A DNA stretch of 64,000 nucleotides from Rhynchopus sp. YZ270_cl-10 (lineage: Eukaryota; Euglenozoa; Diplonemea; Diplonemida; Diplonemidae), in assembly GCA_964035575.1 (NCBI GenBank), contig OZ037884.1, positions 248,001 through 312,000 on the forward strand. Direction: 5' to 3'. The notes beneath the pieces were generated by a model. The model had not been told where the DNA came from, made no database searches, and saw only the letters and a program-made list of their open reading frames with translations. A program made the position numbers and the translations under genes. Of this stretch, positions 40,777 to 51,118 are shown in pieces (position 1 is the stretch's first letter; each line of letters starts with the position of its first letter).

Positions 40777-41182
40777 TTTTTTTTTTTTTGAGATTTTTCG
40801 ATTTTTCGACAAGGCGCTGGCCCATACAAAGTGCACTGGTGGTACAGAAAATGGCTGGGGAATAAACTCTAGATGCTCAAAACAGCCCAATTCATGCTTT
40901 TTTTGACTTTTTGGTCTCAGAAGGGTGCCTAGGGTGTAGTGAGCAGGCCTCAAAAACACTTGTGAAAAAAAATTTTTGGATTTTTTTTTTTTGAGATTTT
41001 TCGATTTTTTGACAAGGCGCTGGCCCATACAAAATGCACTGGTGGTACAGAAAATGGCTGGGGAATAAACTCTAGATGCTCAAAACAGCCCAATTCATGC
41101 TTTTTTTGACTTTTTGGTCTCAGAAGGGTACCTAGGGTGTAGTGAGCAGGCCTCAAAAACACTTGTGAAAAAAAAAATTGGG
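40777..41182. repeat. 203-bp tandem duplication
   Basis: Two almost identical units, each with GACAAGGCGCTGGCCCATAC, CTCTAGATGCTCAAAACAGC and CACTTGTGAAAAA. Offset 203 bp. Confidence 0.85.
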
Positions 41183-41297
41183 ATTTTTTTTTTTTGAGAT
41201 TTTTGAAAAATCGGCCGATTTTGCGACCAAATTTGGCTGGGGAATTTCGGCGACCAAAGGGTCCCCCTTTGGAAAAAAAACGAAATCGACCAAAAAA

Positions 41298-41441
41298 GGT
41301 ACCCTAACATTTCGGTTTTTTTCGGTTTTCATTTCGTTTTTTTCGGTTTTTCTGGTACAAGGGGAAATTTCCCTTTGCGAAAAAAAAAAAAAAACGAAAT
41401 GGACCGAATTACACCGAATTGGACCGAACAGTTAGGGTACC
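41298..41441. mobile_element. Foldback element (GGTACCCTAAC)
   Basis: AGGTACCCTAACATTTCGG faces CCGAACAGTTAGGGTACCT. The interior has TTCGGTTTTTT and complementary runs. GGAGGTACCCTAA recurs at about 38836. Confidence 0.5.
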
Positions 41442-41772
41442 TCCTCAAACGCGCGTTTTTTTCTCGTTTTTTCCGAACGCGCGTTTTTTTTTTTCGTTTT
41501 TCAAACGCGCACTCGAAAACGCCTAAAAAACGCGAACGCGCGTTCGAAACCTATGCTTGATGACACAAAAAAAAAAGTATGATTTCTCGCTCCGTGTATA
41601 GCTGCCATTCTTTTTGTTGATGGTCGTTCACTCTGAAAACTTATGAAAAAATAAAAAGAAAAAACGCCCCCATCCTGAAAAGGTTGGGTTAATTTTTCTG
41701 CCGTCTCCCCAGATTTTTTGAGCAGAAGCCCTCAATTAAAGGTGAATGTCATGATGCAAGATGAAATAATTA

Positions 41773-41834
41773 GTTGATGCAGGCACCTCCGACTGACCCA
41801 CGTACGATGCCAGCCATCCGGATGAAAGCACAAA
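41773..41834 (+). repeat. Family E repeat
   Basis: GTTGATGCAGGCACCTCCGA, CTGACCCACGTACGATGCCA, GCCATCCGGATGAAAGCACA. CATCC/GGATG pair; the 31754 copy has CATCC/GAATG. Confidence 0.65.
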
Positions 41835-41932
41835 GAAAGGTTGGCCAGATGAGCACTCTGAGGTGGAAACACACCAGCAAGGAAACCAGCTCTTAACAGC
41901 AGCAAAAAAAAAAAAAAAAAAAACACAAACAG

Positions 41933-42990
41933 CAGGCTATTTCCTAAATCTGAGTTTCGATTTTAGGATTTGAGATTTTGGAAATGCCGCACTTTTTTTA
42001 CCGACCAAATTTTCCCGGTTGCCGCACTTTTTTTTCGCCTAAGGGGGAAGGTAGGTAGGGCACTTCTGTCTGGGAAAAAGTGACCAGGGAAAAAAATGTT
42101 GGGGTCCCGTGCTCCCAAATGTGCGAAATAAGCAAGAAAAAAGTATTTTTGCGCACATGTGTACGGGGTTCGTTTTCGAGGGTTTTCAGAGATATCACGA
42201 TATGAGGATTCCTTAAGAAACCATTGAATCTTATTTCAGAATAATAGTACCTTAGAGTGTTTTTGGACACATATGACCCCACCGTGGAGAGCAATCAACT
42301 CGTGCAATCAAAAGAAAGTGGAGAAAAGGTACAAAAAAAAAGTTGGGTACCGTGCGCCTGCGGCGCTTCTTGTTCCCTACCAGTTTCTACAGGCAAACAC
42401 TTGCCCCCTTTACCTTACACTGACGGATTTTGACCAAAACCAAGAACTTGTCCATTTCGGCAAATTGACCCCACCACACAACGCACGGATTCCGGAAATG
42501 CAAATGCCGGTGTTTTCGGGCATTTTCATGTTTCAAGACGTCAGGATCAGGGAGAGAAAATTTGGTTGTGGGATTTACCTTGGCCCTCTTTACCCTACAT
42601 GGATTTTGACCAAAACCAAGAATTTGGCCATTTCGGCAAAGTGACCCCACCACAGCGCGGGCGGATTCCGGAAATTCCAATCGCGGTATGTTTTGGAGCT
42701 GAAAACCCACTGTTTTTTTCAGGGGGGAAATTGCTTCCAAATGTCGGAATTTTCCGAATTTTCCTGAAAATGACCCTTGTTTACGAGTATGGGTTCATAT
42801 TTTGCGAAAATTTAAGTCACTAAATTTTTGTCCATTTTTCCAAATATGCCCCACCACAAGCCGGGATTGGCTCGGAAATGCAACAAAACGCCCTCTTGGG
42901 CGGGAAAAAACCTCACGAAAATGCCGCACTTTTTTTGCATTTCTTTTTCGAAATTTTGGAAAAAACGCCCCAGAGTTAGGAAATAGCCTG
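41933..42990. mobile_element. hAT-type non-autonomous element with exact 8-bp duplication
   Basis: CAGGCTATTTCCTAAATCTG faces CAGAGTTAGGAAATAGCCTG. ACAAACAG abuts both ends (41925-41932 and 42991-42998), a perfect 8-bp duplication. GAAATGCCGCACTTTTTTT-like words sit inside both ends. The interior is mostly module R1. No transposase. Confidence 0.8.
42246..42895 (+). repeat. Dispersed module R1, copy 2
   Basis: Longest copy. Contains repeated AACTTGTCCATTTCGGCAAA / TTTGGCCATTTCGGCAAAGT units with GACCCCACCACA. An isolated unit also sits near 45750. Confidence 0.6.
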
Positions 42991-43078
42991 ACAAACAGAG
43001 ACTACACGAGGACACGCACATAATGAACAGTGTTTCACTCCAAACACGTATACATGGGGCACAGTGCGTAAGCAAAAT

Positions 43079-44670
43079 GGGTGGCTTTTTTTTGCCCCCC
43101 CCCGTTTCAAATCACGAAACATTTTTCCGCGGCAAAGACAATTTTCAGGTTAACCCTTTAGACCCCAAGCCGTTTTTTGGACCCACTTTTGAGTTTTGGT
43201 TTTTGGGGCTCTCCAACCGGTAAAGGGACCCCAGATGCAAATTTTTGATCGTACCTGGCCGCAATTGAAAGATTTTGAACACGGCTTTCAATTCCATTTT
43301 TTTAAGTTTTTTTTCGAAAAAAAATGTTATCCCCAAAATGAGGTGAGCATAAAATTGACCTTTTGATTTTTTACTCTCTCTACCTGCCGAGACAACCCTA
43401 GTAAATTATTGCCGCCCAAAAACTGCTTTATTTGAAAGATTCGCCACAAAATCTTTTCAAAGAAAAAAAAATCGAGCAAAAAGTCCTAGTAGAACCCAAC
43501 TTAGATGAGTGCAGCTCTGTTAGCAGCATGTCTAAAAATCGATTTCCCTAACGATTTACACTGAAACACCACTACACAACGTAAAAGTGCATTTTTTTCA
43601 CGTTTTTGGGCATCTACAGGTCCGAAACACCCCCAGAATGGGTCAGAACGACCCTGTGTGCCGAAAATTCACAAAAAAAGCACCCTAAAATACGAAAAAA
43701 TAGTGAAAACCCGGTTTATAGTGTGTTTTGGGTGGGAATAAGGCAAAGGATAGTCAGAAAAAACAGTGATTTTGGTGGTGGTTCTCACGGACTTCCAAAG
43801 TGCACTCAGATGCACAAAAGTTTTCGATTCTTGCTTCTTTTGACAGATTTGACATCAAATCTTTCCAAAAATGTGAAAATCTTTTCCCGAAAATGAGTAG
43901 AACCCCACTTATCAACCCTACTCGCCTGACGACCTTAGCAACGTTAAAACCCATGATTTTGGTGGTAAAATCTCACCAAAATCCGAGGATATCATAGATG
44001 CAATAAAGTTTTCGATTTTTGCGTATTTTGAAAGATGCGAACGAAATCTTTCCACACAAAAAAAGTGTTTTCACGAAAACGAGTAGAAAATTTTTGATCA
44101 CATGGAGGCTCTGAAAAGTGACCTTTTTTCAGTACTTTTTCACGCTCCCCGGCATCCAAGGAAAACCCAGATGCATAAAAGTGTTCTTAGATGGCGTATT
44201 TTGAAAGATCGGTGAAAAATCTTTCAAAATATAAAAAAATGTTTTTCTGAAAATGAGTAGAACCCCAGTAATCGCCTAGTAGTATTAGGAGGGTTATTTC
44301 AGGGGGTGTTGGTCAAAAAACAGTATTTTCCGTGGCGGTCCCGCCTTCCCCCCAGCATCCAAATAAATATCCGATGCACAAAACTTTTCGATTCTTGCTT
44401 CTTTTGAAAGATCAGCGCGAAATATTTCAAAATATAAAAAATGTTTTTACGAAAATGAGTAGAACTTTTCCCATTGCTCGTCGGGATTTGCTTGGACATA
44501 TATGTCCATCTGGGGTCTAAAGGGTTAAAAAAAAAAAAAAAAAAAAATTTCCCCCTGACAGGGCCTGTGCTCGAAAAAAAAAATTTTTTTTCTTACCAGC
44601 TGAAAAATGTCTTTGCCAAAAAAAAATGTTTCGTGATTTGAAACGGGGGGGGGGCAAAAAAAATTCACCC
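43079..44670. mobile_element. 1.6-kb TIR element with internal tandem repeats
   Basis: GGGTGGCTTTTTTTTGCCCC with CGTTTCAAATCACGAAACAT faces the reverse at 44618-44670; CCCTTTAGACCCCA (43150s) faces TGGGGTCTAAAGGG (44510s). AAAT abuts both sides (43075-43078, 44671-44674). The interior holds about four degenerate ~170-bp units with GATGCACAAAA.TTTTCGATT and GAAAATGAGTAGAACCCC. No transposase. Confidence 0.65.
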
Positions 44671-44898
44671 AAATGTTTCTTGTATTTTTGTTTTGTGTGT
44701 TTTCTATTTGCAGAGAAGGTATTTTTCTTTGTACCAAAAACAGAAACAAAAAAGAGGATACAATTCGTCCTGTGCAGGCATCACCACAAGATGAATTATA
44801 TCCTCTTCCAGATGCTGTACACCTACTCGTCCTACCGCCAGCCTGCGGAAGGGGGTTAACTTATTGAATCGACAGAACGGGAAGAGGCACAAAAAAAA

Positions 44899-44976
44899 GT
44901 GAAGTTGATCGTGCAAAACGCCTCTGGGACGCAAACACTGACACTCCGTGGGTTATCGAACCCCGGAGCGTTGCAC
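44899..44976 (+). repeat. Family F, tRNA-like repeat, copy 2
   Basis: Same fold as 36661, with outer stem GTGCAA/TTGCAC: both sides changed relative to GCGCAA/TTGCGC, a compensating substitution. Keeps GGGTTATCGAACCCC. Confidence 0.7.
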
Positions 44977-45385
44977 AAAAAAAAAGGGGGAAATAAAAAG
45001 TAGAGTTGAAACCAGGGAAGTTCCTAAGTGGGACCGAGAACATGAAATTCTGGATTTTAGTTTTTTTTTCCTTTTTTTTTTTCCTTTTTTTCCTTAGGGG
45101 GCTTTCTTGTGGTTTCTGGTGGGTTTCACTGTAGGTGACACACCACCAGTGTGGTGAAATGGTCGAAACTCTCAAAAGCAAGAGTTTTCAGGGGGCAAGA
45201 AAAAAAAATTGACAACAAAATCCTTCACTGTCCAGGGCTGTACCCCCAATTTTTTTTTTGCCTGCGGCGCCATTTTTCATTTTTTGCTCTGCAAAAAAGG
45301 GTTCGTTGGAAGCTAGATTTTTACACTGTACTCAAATTTTTTTGCCTGCGGCGCCATTTATATTATTTTTTTGCTCCGCAAAAAG

Positions 45386-45456
45386 AGAAGTGCAACGCCT
45401 CACCGTTCATCGGCGGAAGCACTGGTTCCACGGGTTATCGAACCCCAGAGAGCACT
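45386..45456 (+). repeat. Family F, tRNA-like repeat, copy 3
   Basis: Outer stem GAAGTGC/GCACTTC; CGCC faces GGCG in arm 1; GGGTTATCGAACCCC kept. The arm 2 lower stem is weaker. Confidence 0.6.
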
Positions 45457-47218
45457 TCATTGGCATGCACGCGGTTACCGCGAGGGAGCGTGTATGCAGG
45501 TACAAAATCACTGCCCCATCCAAATAATATTCCCAACGTCTTTGGGGATCCCCTTGCATTTTGCAGCCAAAAATGCAACTAGACCAAAGCAAAAAGTTCC
45601 GCGCGAGTGTAGCGCGCCCGGGTTTGGGACCCCTTTTTGAATTTCGAGGGGCGGTTAAAGTGGGCCCAGAATCACAGTTCTGACACTCATTTAGCATTGT
45701 GAGCAACTCACTAGTGGTCGTAACCAAAATTTGTATCAATCAAGAACTTGTCCATTTTCTCGAAATGACCCCACTACAGTGAGGGTAGAGCTCGGAAAGC
45801 CCGAAAAAGGGCAAAAAACCCCACCCAAAAAAAGGAAAAAAACGGGAACATAAATCCAGAATTTTGCTGTTTTTTCCGAGAACAAGGAACAACCCTGGTT
45901 GAAACACAAAGCCCTCTCGTGAACAGTGTACCTTTGGTACAATGACCGGCTGTACCGGGATAAAAAGATGAATGTGCCTCATACGCACATGTCTGTAAAC
46001 ACGCTTCTAAGACGAACCACAACACAAAACACTATGAAACGCAACGCCTCTTGCCCTTGAAACAAAGAAACCCAATCAAAAAAACACACTTTAACCTCAC
46101 ACCCTTTACAGAAGAAGCCCACAAATGAAACGTTTCTTTTAAAGATTGGAGCGCCCTATCCCAAATGGATAGGGAAATGCAAAAAGAACCATTCTCACAT
46201 TGGCACAACAACCCAACCCTTAACCCACAACCCAATTCATGACCAAAGTCATGACCAGAGAGAGCGGGTACTTTTCTATTTGCCGCCAACTCCATTTCCC
46301 CAAAAACAAACAATGCTTCTTATAGATCTTAGCTGGGGTTTTTGTCTGTTTGCGCTACAAAAGGCCTTCAATAAAGCCTTCATGCAGGCCTCCTAGTGCA
46401 CTAGAGTCAATACACAGAAGGTGCACACTGCTTCCAAACACCCCATGCTTAAGCTAATAGAGGCTCCCCACCTAATGAGCAAAAGAGGTTAGTACACGTC
46501 CTGCCCTCGACCCATCCCTTGGTATTCCATGCTTTACCATTCAAGGCTTACGCCTGCATTGGGCACGCTGGTTTGTTCACAGTAACATCGACGGTCGACG
46601 GATGGTGTATAGCGCGTAGACGCTTTCGGCACCAATGAAGGAACCTACTCACAGGGTGCCATTACCATCGTTGATAGAGCACAGGTCTTGATGTAAGATG
46701 TTTGACCCACAGCCAACGCTATGACATTTACGTCATCACGAAAAACCGTGGCACCTTACAACCTGAGCTCTGGATCCATCGTTGATAGAGCACAGTGGTG
46801 TACAGCTCTGCCCCTTTGATACCACTGCCCGTATCCCCATCCCCCTCCCCCTCCCACGCAGAACCTAACCAAAAAGAGAACTGTGCAAAACGCATCACCG
46901 TACATCGGGACGCAGGGTTCCTCCTCCCACCTCTGATTCCGACCTCCCCCTCATCTGCAGTGCCACTCTGGCCAAACAACCCCCGCCACCTCGCCATCAG
47001 GACATAACACAACCCTGAAGACTGCAGCAGGGCGCAACAGACAGTCAGAAAAAAAAGAGCGCCACACACACTATGGAAGAGAACCAAAACAACACTATGC
47101 CCTGCGGAGAACGCTGGTTTCCTTGGCCATGCCCTCCCCTGCTGAAACACCTCTGGCATATCTGCTGAACCCCCTCCCTCCTATTCTCCCCTTCCCCCCT
47201 CCCACCCCTACCCTTCCG
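45457..47218. other. Spacer 3' of the ubiquitin-like gene
   Basis: No gene recognised. One R1-like unit near 45750, a B hairpin at 45963, and CCATCGTTGATAGAGCACAG twice (46662 and 46777). The stretch 46320-46700 is moderately GC and not simple, but unrecognised. The minus frame at 46728-47159 (143 codons) has no known motif. Confidence 0.45.
45963..45994 (+). repeat. Hairpin repeat, family B
   Basis: AAAGATGAATGTGC, loop CTCATAC, GCACATGTCT. ATGTGC faces GCACAT. Confidence 0.6.
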
Positions 47219-47854
47219 TCAAGACACAACACAGCACCCCGAAGACTGCTGTATGGTGTACGTGAGAATCGCGTGGGGAGGGAGCTGCGCGAGGGTTGTG
47301 TTGTACCCGAACCGCACCTCTTCTGCCTGAAGTGTCTTCAGACCAAGCCGCGTCTTTGTCCCCCCCGACTTGAACTGCGCGTCAAGCATATCTCGCACCT
47401 GACCCATTGTTGTGTTGTACTTCATCCCACGGCGCTCAAGGCTCTCTACGGCGAACACACCGTGCACATGGTCACGCACGTTGACGTCTGGGGCACGGAA
47501 CACTACGTACTTGGCACGCGCCGCGCTTGGTGTATCGCTCGTCTCTGTGGCAAAGCTGTGCTCCCTTGAAACGACTGGGGGTGGTAACGGGGTGGGGCTG
47601 GTCTTGCGGATGCCGATACCTACAGGGATGCTTTGTGGGGAAAGCATTTTATTTGCGGTGCGCGTCGGATCGTCGGTAGTGTTGTTGGTATTGTTGTTGC
47701 TGTCAGGTTGCCCACCATCGCCTTTCTTCGCATCTCCCCTCACCAAATTCTGCCGTCGTGGGTTCAATAAATTTGCCTGTTTCGACCGATTTTGGGCCTC
47801 CTTCATCGCCGCCGTTTTCTGCCTCACTGACGCAGTGTTCTTTACGAACACCAT
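47219..47854 (-). CDS. Probable ubiquitin-fold protein with CaaX end
   Basis: 211 aa from the ATG at 47854 (MVFVKNTASVRQK); open frame further upstream comes from simple sequence. Residues 1-110 are basic then Asn/Thr/Pro-rich and probably disordered. Residues 114-202 read like a ubiquitin fold: strand (KYVVFRAPDV), strand (GVFAVES), helix (TTMGQVRDMLDAQFK), later LPPHAILTYTI. The last residues are CCVVS, giving a CVVS CaaX box (farnesylation predicted for Ser) with a neighbouring Cys that could be palmitoylated. This recalls membrane-anchored ubiquitin-fold proteins, but those are shorter (about 120 aa). The fold assignment is by eye. Confidence 0.6.
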   Translation of the reverse strand: MVFVKNTASVRQKTAAMKEAQNRSKQANLLNPRRQNLVRGDAKKGDGGQPDSNNNTNNTTDDPTRTANKMLSPQSIPVGIGIRKTSPTPLPPPVVSREHSFATETSDTPSAARAKYVVFRAPDVNVRDHVHGVFAVESLERRGMKYNTTMGQVRDMLDAQFKSGGTKTRLGLKTLQAEEVRFGYNTTLAQLPPHAILTYTIQQSSGCCVVS

Positions 47855-48712
47855 TGGAAAAAAAAGCGAAAGAGAAGAAGGTCTTCTTAGACCCACAGCT
47901 TTTTTTATCAATGAGGAAAAAAGGTAGGGAAAGGGGGGGGAGGGGAAAGGATCGAACAAACAATGTGGATCCCCTCCCCCCTGCGTCCTCCCTCCTCCTC
48001 CCCCCCTTTAGGAGTTCTCCGAGAAGTAGAAGAGCTTTGAAGGGAAAAAGGTTGGTCTTTAAACGGAGCGAGGTTTGCAAAACTGAAACTGGAGGCAAAA
48101 AAAAAAGAAGGGAAAAAAACTGCAGCAAAAAAGGGGGGGGAGCAAATAATGGTTGACGCAATGGAGCGGAGAAGTGGGCAGATGTTTTTTTTTTTAGATA
48201 TCAATTCCTTTCTTAGTTGTCCTGTCTTGGTTGTCTAAGAGAGGTGGAGAAGAGAGAAGTTGAAGTGTCAGGTGAAAAGACACAAAGAGAAGAAGAAAAA
48301 AAGAAGAAAAAAAAAACTTCAGCGGCAGCAGAAGAAGTCCTTCACTGAAAGGGAGGAGGTGCGGAGCGAAGTCAAAAATAAAAAGGGGGGGTCCCCTACT
48401 AGCCCCCTCCTCCCCCCAGAGTGCCTTATACTGCGACAACGAGCATTGGAAGGCCCCCTTCCCCAGCTCTCCTTTCACGACAACCCTTCCCTGCAAGCGT
48501 CTGTCTCTCAAAAAAAAAAAATGGTGTGGAGAAGGGGGAGAGGGAAGGGAGAGAGAGAGGTTGTGTGTTTCTTCTAGGTACCTGCTGTAGGAGGAGAGGT
48601 GATTGAAAACCCTGTGGTGAAAGAGGGAGATTTTTTTCCTCCTGGAGAGGAAATGGGTTTGAAATTCGCCGTTGCAGCTTTGTGACTGAAATAGAAGAAG
48701 GGGAAAAAAAAT
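47855..48712. other. Purine/pyrimidine-biased spacer
   Basis: Long G/A-rich stretches on plus. Open frames here (up to about 150 codons) are Arg/Lys/Ser strings from this bias and look noncoding. Confidence 0.5.
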
Positions 48713-48935
48713 ATGCCTCCAAGAGTTAAACTACGAGCGACTTCTTCTATTGCGACAACGCTGCGTGATCGTACGCTTGCACCACATGCCGACAAATTGC
48801 CGGTTCAGGCTTGGGCTCTGCCCTGTTCACTCGCCGTTACTAGGAGCATCGCTGTTGCTTTCTTTTTCCTGCGCTGAGTGATATGCTTAAGTTCAGCGCG
48901 TAGATCTGCAACTGCTGAGGTCGTTAAGAAAAATT
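48713..48935 (-). rRNA. LSU (28S) rRNA 5' fragment
   Basis: Minus strand reads CGACCTCAGCAGTTGCAGAT, then CGCTGAACTTAAGCATATCA, CTCAGCGCAGGAAAAAGAAA, CCTAGTAACGGCGAGTGAAC and AGGGCAGAGCCCAAGCCTGA. These are the universal start of eukaryotic LSU rRNA. Only the first ~200 nt are present before the sequence turns into spacer, so this is a truncated rDNA piece, not a working gene. Confidence 0.85.
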
Positions 48936-49150
48936 CACGTCTCAATTCGATCGGCCGTAAGACAAGCCCCACGAGACCGACCCATTAGAGTCCTCCAAGA
49001 AGCGAAGGGCACCCCATCAGGCCAAGAAACAGAACTGATGTGTCAGGTCTTTCCTCCCAAGCAGCATCATACGCACCACCTCTAACATCAACGCCAGGAG
49101 GCCGTTGACCCACTAGCATACGTCAATACGTCATATGACAATGGACACAG
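48936..49150 (-). other. Probable ITS2 remnant
   Basis: Directly 5' of the LSU start on the minus strand, where ITS2 belongs. GC content is even and unlike the spacers. No 5.8S sequence (such as GAACGCAGCGAAATG) was found beyond it. Confidence 0.4.
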
Positions 49151-50840
49151 GTGTCTCTGGGGAAGGTATCTAACTGAAGAATACAAAGACTCGTTGTGGG
49201 GGTTTCAAGTGGTACACCTTTACTGTAGAAAATGCAGTGGAAAGCTAGAATCGTCGCTTCTGCACGCTACGACGATCTGGCATATAGCAGAACGGAGCAC
49301 AGAAACGGGAAAAAAGCAAAAAAAACCCACTCTGCACATTATAATGTCAAAATAAAAAAATTTGGTGTGGCTGACGACCTCAAAATAGCAGTTTATTGGA
49401 CCCCCCCCCTTTCAACCGCACCAAAAAATATATTTTTTTGAAAAAAGCTGCAACAGCCTTGTCCCCTTAGAAGCATAGTTGAAGCGCTGTTGGATTTGAG
49501 TCAAAAAAAGGTGTTCATATCGTCGGCAATGCATTAGGAAACGGTGATTTGGAGGAAAATTTCGTTTATCGCACCGCAAAAAGGCTTCGTGAGGTTTCAC
49601 TGCAGAATATTGTGTGAGGTAATGTGTTAGTGAAGAAAACCCAAGCCGCTCAGGAGAGGCACAGCACCATCCATGGTTTTTCCATTTCGGTTAGGCGGTT
49701 AGGCGGAAAATTGCGGCAAAAAAAGAGGGCGTAAAAGAGAAAAACTGCAGCTTTTTTTTTTTGAAGATGAAATACGACTGAATATATAAGGGGGAAAATA
49801 AATGATTTTGGCACCAGAAATACCCATCACCAGCAAAACGAAACTTCAACAGAGAAGTCGTTTTGTTGCGGGCAGGGCTTAGAGGGGGGAAGGAAATGAC
49901 CGAAAGACAGAGCTAGTACCACGTTATAGGGGGGGAAGGGAGTGGGGGGGAGGAGGGAGGGTTTCAAGCAGCATCAAAATTCCCAGGAGTGGCACCCCCC
50001 TCTGATGGGGGTTGACTCCACAAAAGGGGTGGGAGGAGGGGAGAGCAGAATGCCCCTAGTAATAACGAATCGTTGATGGGGAACGAACCCTTTTTTTTTG
50101 CTTTATGGGGAAACACACACATACACACACACATCTTGGGGCCATATTCTGCAGCAAGAATAACCCCTAATAGTTATCAAAACACCCACAGTCTCATACC
50201 ATCGTTACCATCAAATTTCCAACAAGACTGCTATCACAAAAAAAAGCAGTTCTGAGTAAAGGATGGAGTTGGGGGGGGAGGGCACACTGTGCTGGAGAGG
50301 GCAGGACTACATATTTTTCCCCCCATATTGGAGGCTATTTGAGTAATCGACGAAAAAATTGTGTTAGCACAGCGTAAAACTGTAGTGGGGAGAAGGGGGT
50401 TTGAATGGGTTTTTATGAAGTTTTTGTTATGTTTGCTTTGTGCGAGAAGGGGGTGACACCAAACTAAGTCAATTTCATCTTTTCCTTTCCTTTCCATTCA
50501 AAAGAAGAGACAGCACATAAAGAAAAAGACAACTTTTTTTTTCGTTATCGCGAACAAAAAAAAAATACCCCCCAGGACTACACACCGACCCCCCCATGTT
50601 GGGGGAATTTCTCATTTGGGAATGGGGGGTTCGAGAAGAGGTTCGAAGCTGGATGTAGGCGCAAGAGAGAGGTGAAAAATGAGATGTTTATAATAAAAAA
50701 TTGCTTGGGGGGGTAAATAATGTATAATAGGATTGAAGGTCTCTTTCCTCCCCCTTTTTGTCCATCCGTCTGCATTTTTTTTCTTTTCGTTCTTTGTTCA
50801 GAGTTCTCGCTAAGGGTTGTGTGGAATCAATTTCAAAAAA
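49151..50840. other. Spacer
   Basis: No gene recognised. Holds R4 copy 2 (49558-49690), poly-purine near 49860-50045 and GTTTGAATGGGTTTTTATGA (50398) shared with 33172. Confidence 0.45.
49558..49690 (+). repeat. Dispersed repeat R4, copy 2
   Basis: Order of shared words equals 37552-37665: TTTCGTTTATCGCACCGCAA, GTGAAGAAAACC, CACCATCC, TTTTCCATTTCGG. Confidence 0.5.
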
Positions 50841-50886
50841 AGGATAACCTATAACTCTAAGCCTCATATCGCTTAGTCCGCCCTTT
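50841..50886 (+). repeat. Hairpin repeat, family A
   Basis: Perfect inner stem CTAAGC/GCTTAG with loop CTCATATC; outer arms degraded. Confidence 0.55.
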
Positions 50887-51118
50887 TGATTGCAATCAGT
50901 TTTTTTTTTTTTTTTTTCCACAGAAAACTTTTGATTTTTATGAAGGAAAAGGTGCCTTTAACACTTTTCCTCTTCCCTCTTTTATCTGTTATCAAATTCT
51001 GTTTTTCATGCGCTCTTTTTGTTTGTCTCTAAAAAAAGGACACCCATATGTGGCAAAGTATGGATAATGTTGATAAGTTTGATTTTGCAAATTTCGATGA
51101 AAGGGCTTCAGGGGATGT

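Larger units (their letters stand above)
37683..41554. mobile_element. 3.9-kb composite TIR element (ATAGGTTTCGAACGCGCG)
   Basis: ATAGGTTTCGAACGCGCGTT at the left faces ACGCGCGTTCGAAACCTAT at the right. GCTTGAT abuts both ends (37675-37681, 41555-41561), a 7-bp duplication. Both subterminal zones are full of CGAACGCGCG words. Inside are an (AGTAC)n array, a hAT-like element (39465-40587), a 203-bp tandem duplication and a foldback (41298-41441). No own transposase recognised. Confidence 0.6.

Noticed and set aside
36661-45456. tRNA genes
   Set aside because: The GGGTTATCGAACCCC units lack D and anticodon arms and an acceptor/CCA layout; treated as tRNA-like repeats.
46728-47159. 143-aa minus-strand frame 3' of the ubiquitin-like gene
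   Set aside because: No motif, and composition is explained by C-rich simple DNA on the other strand.
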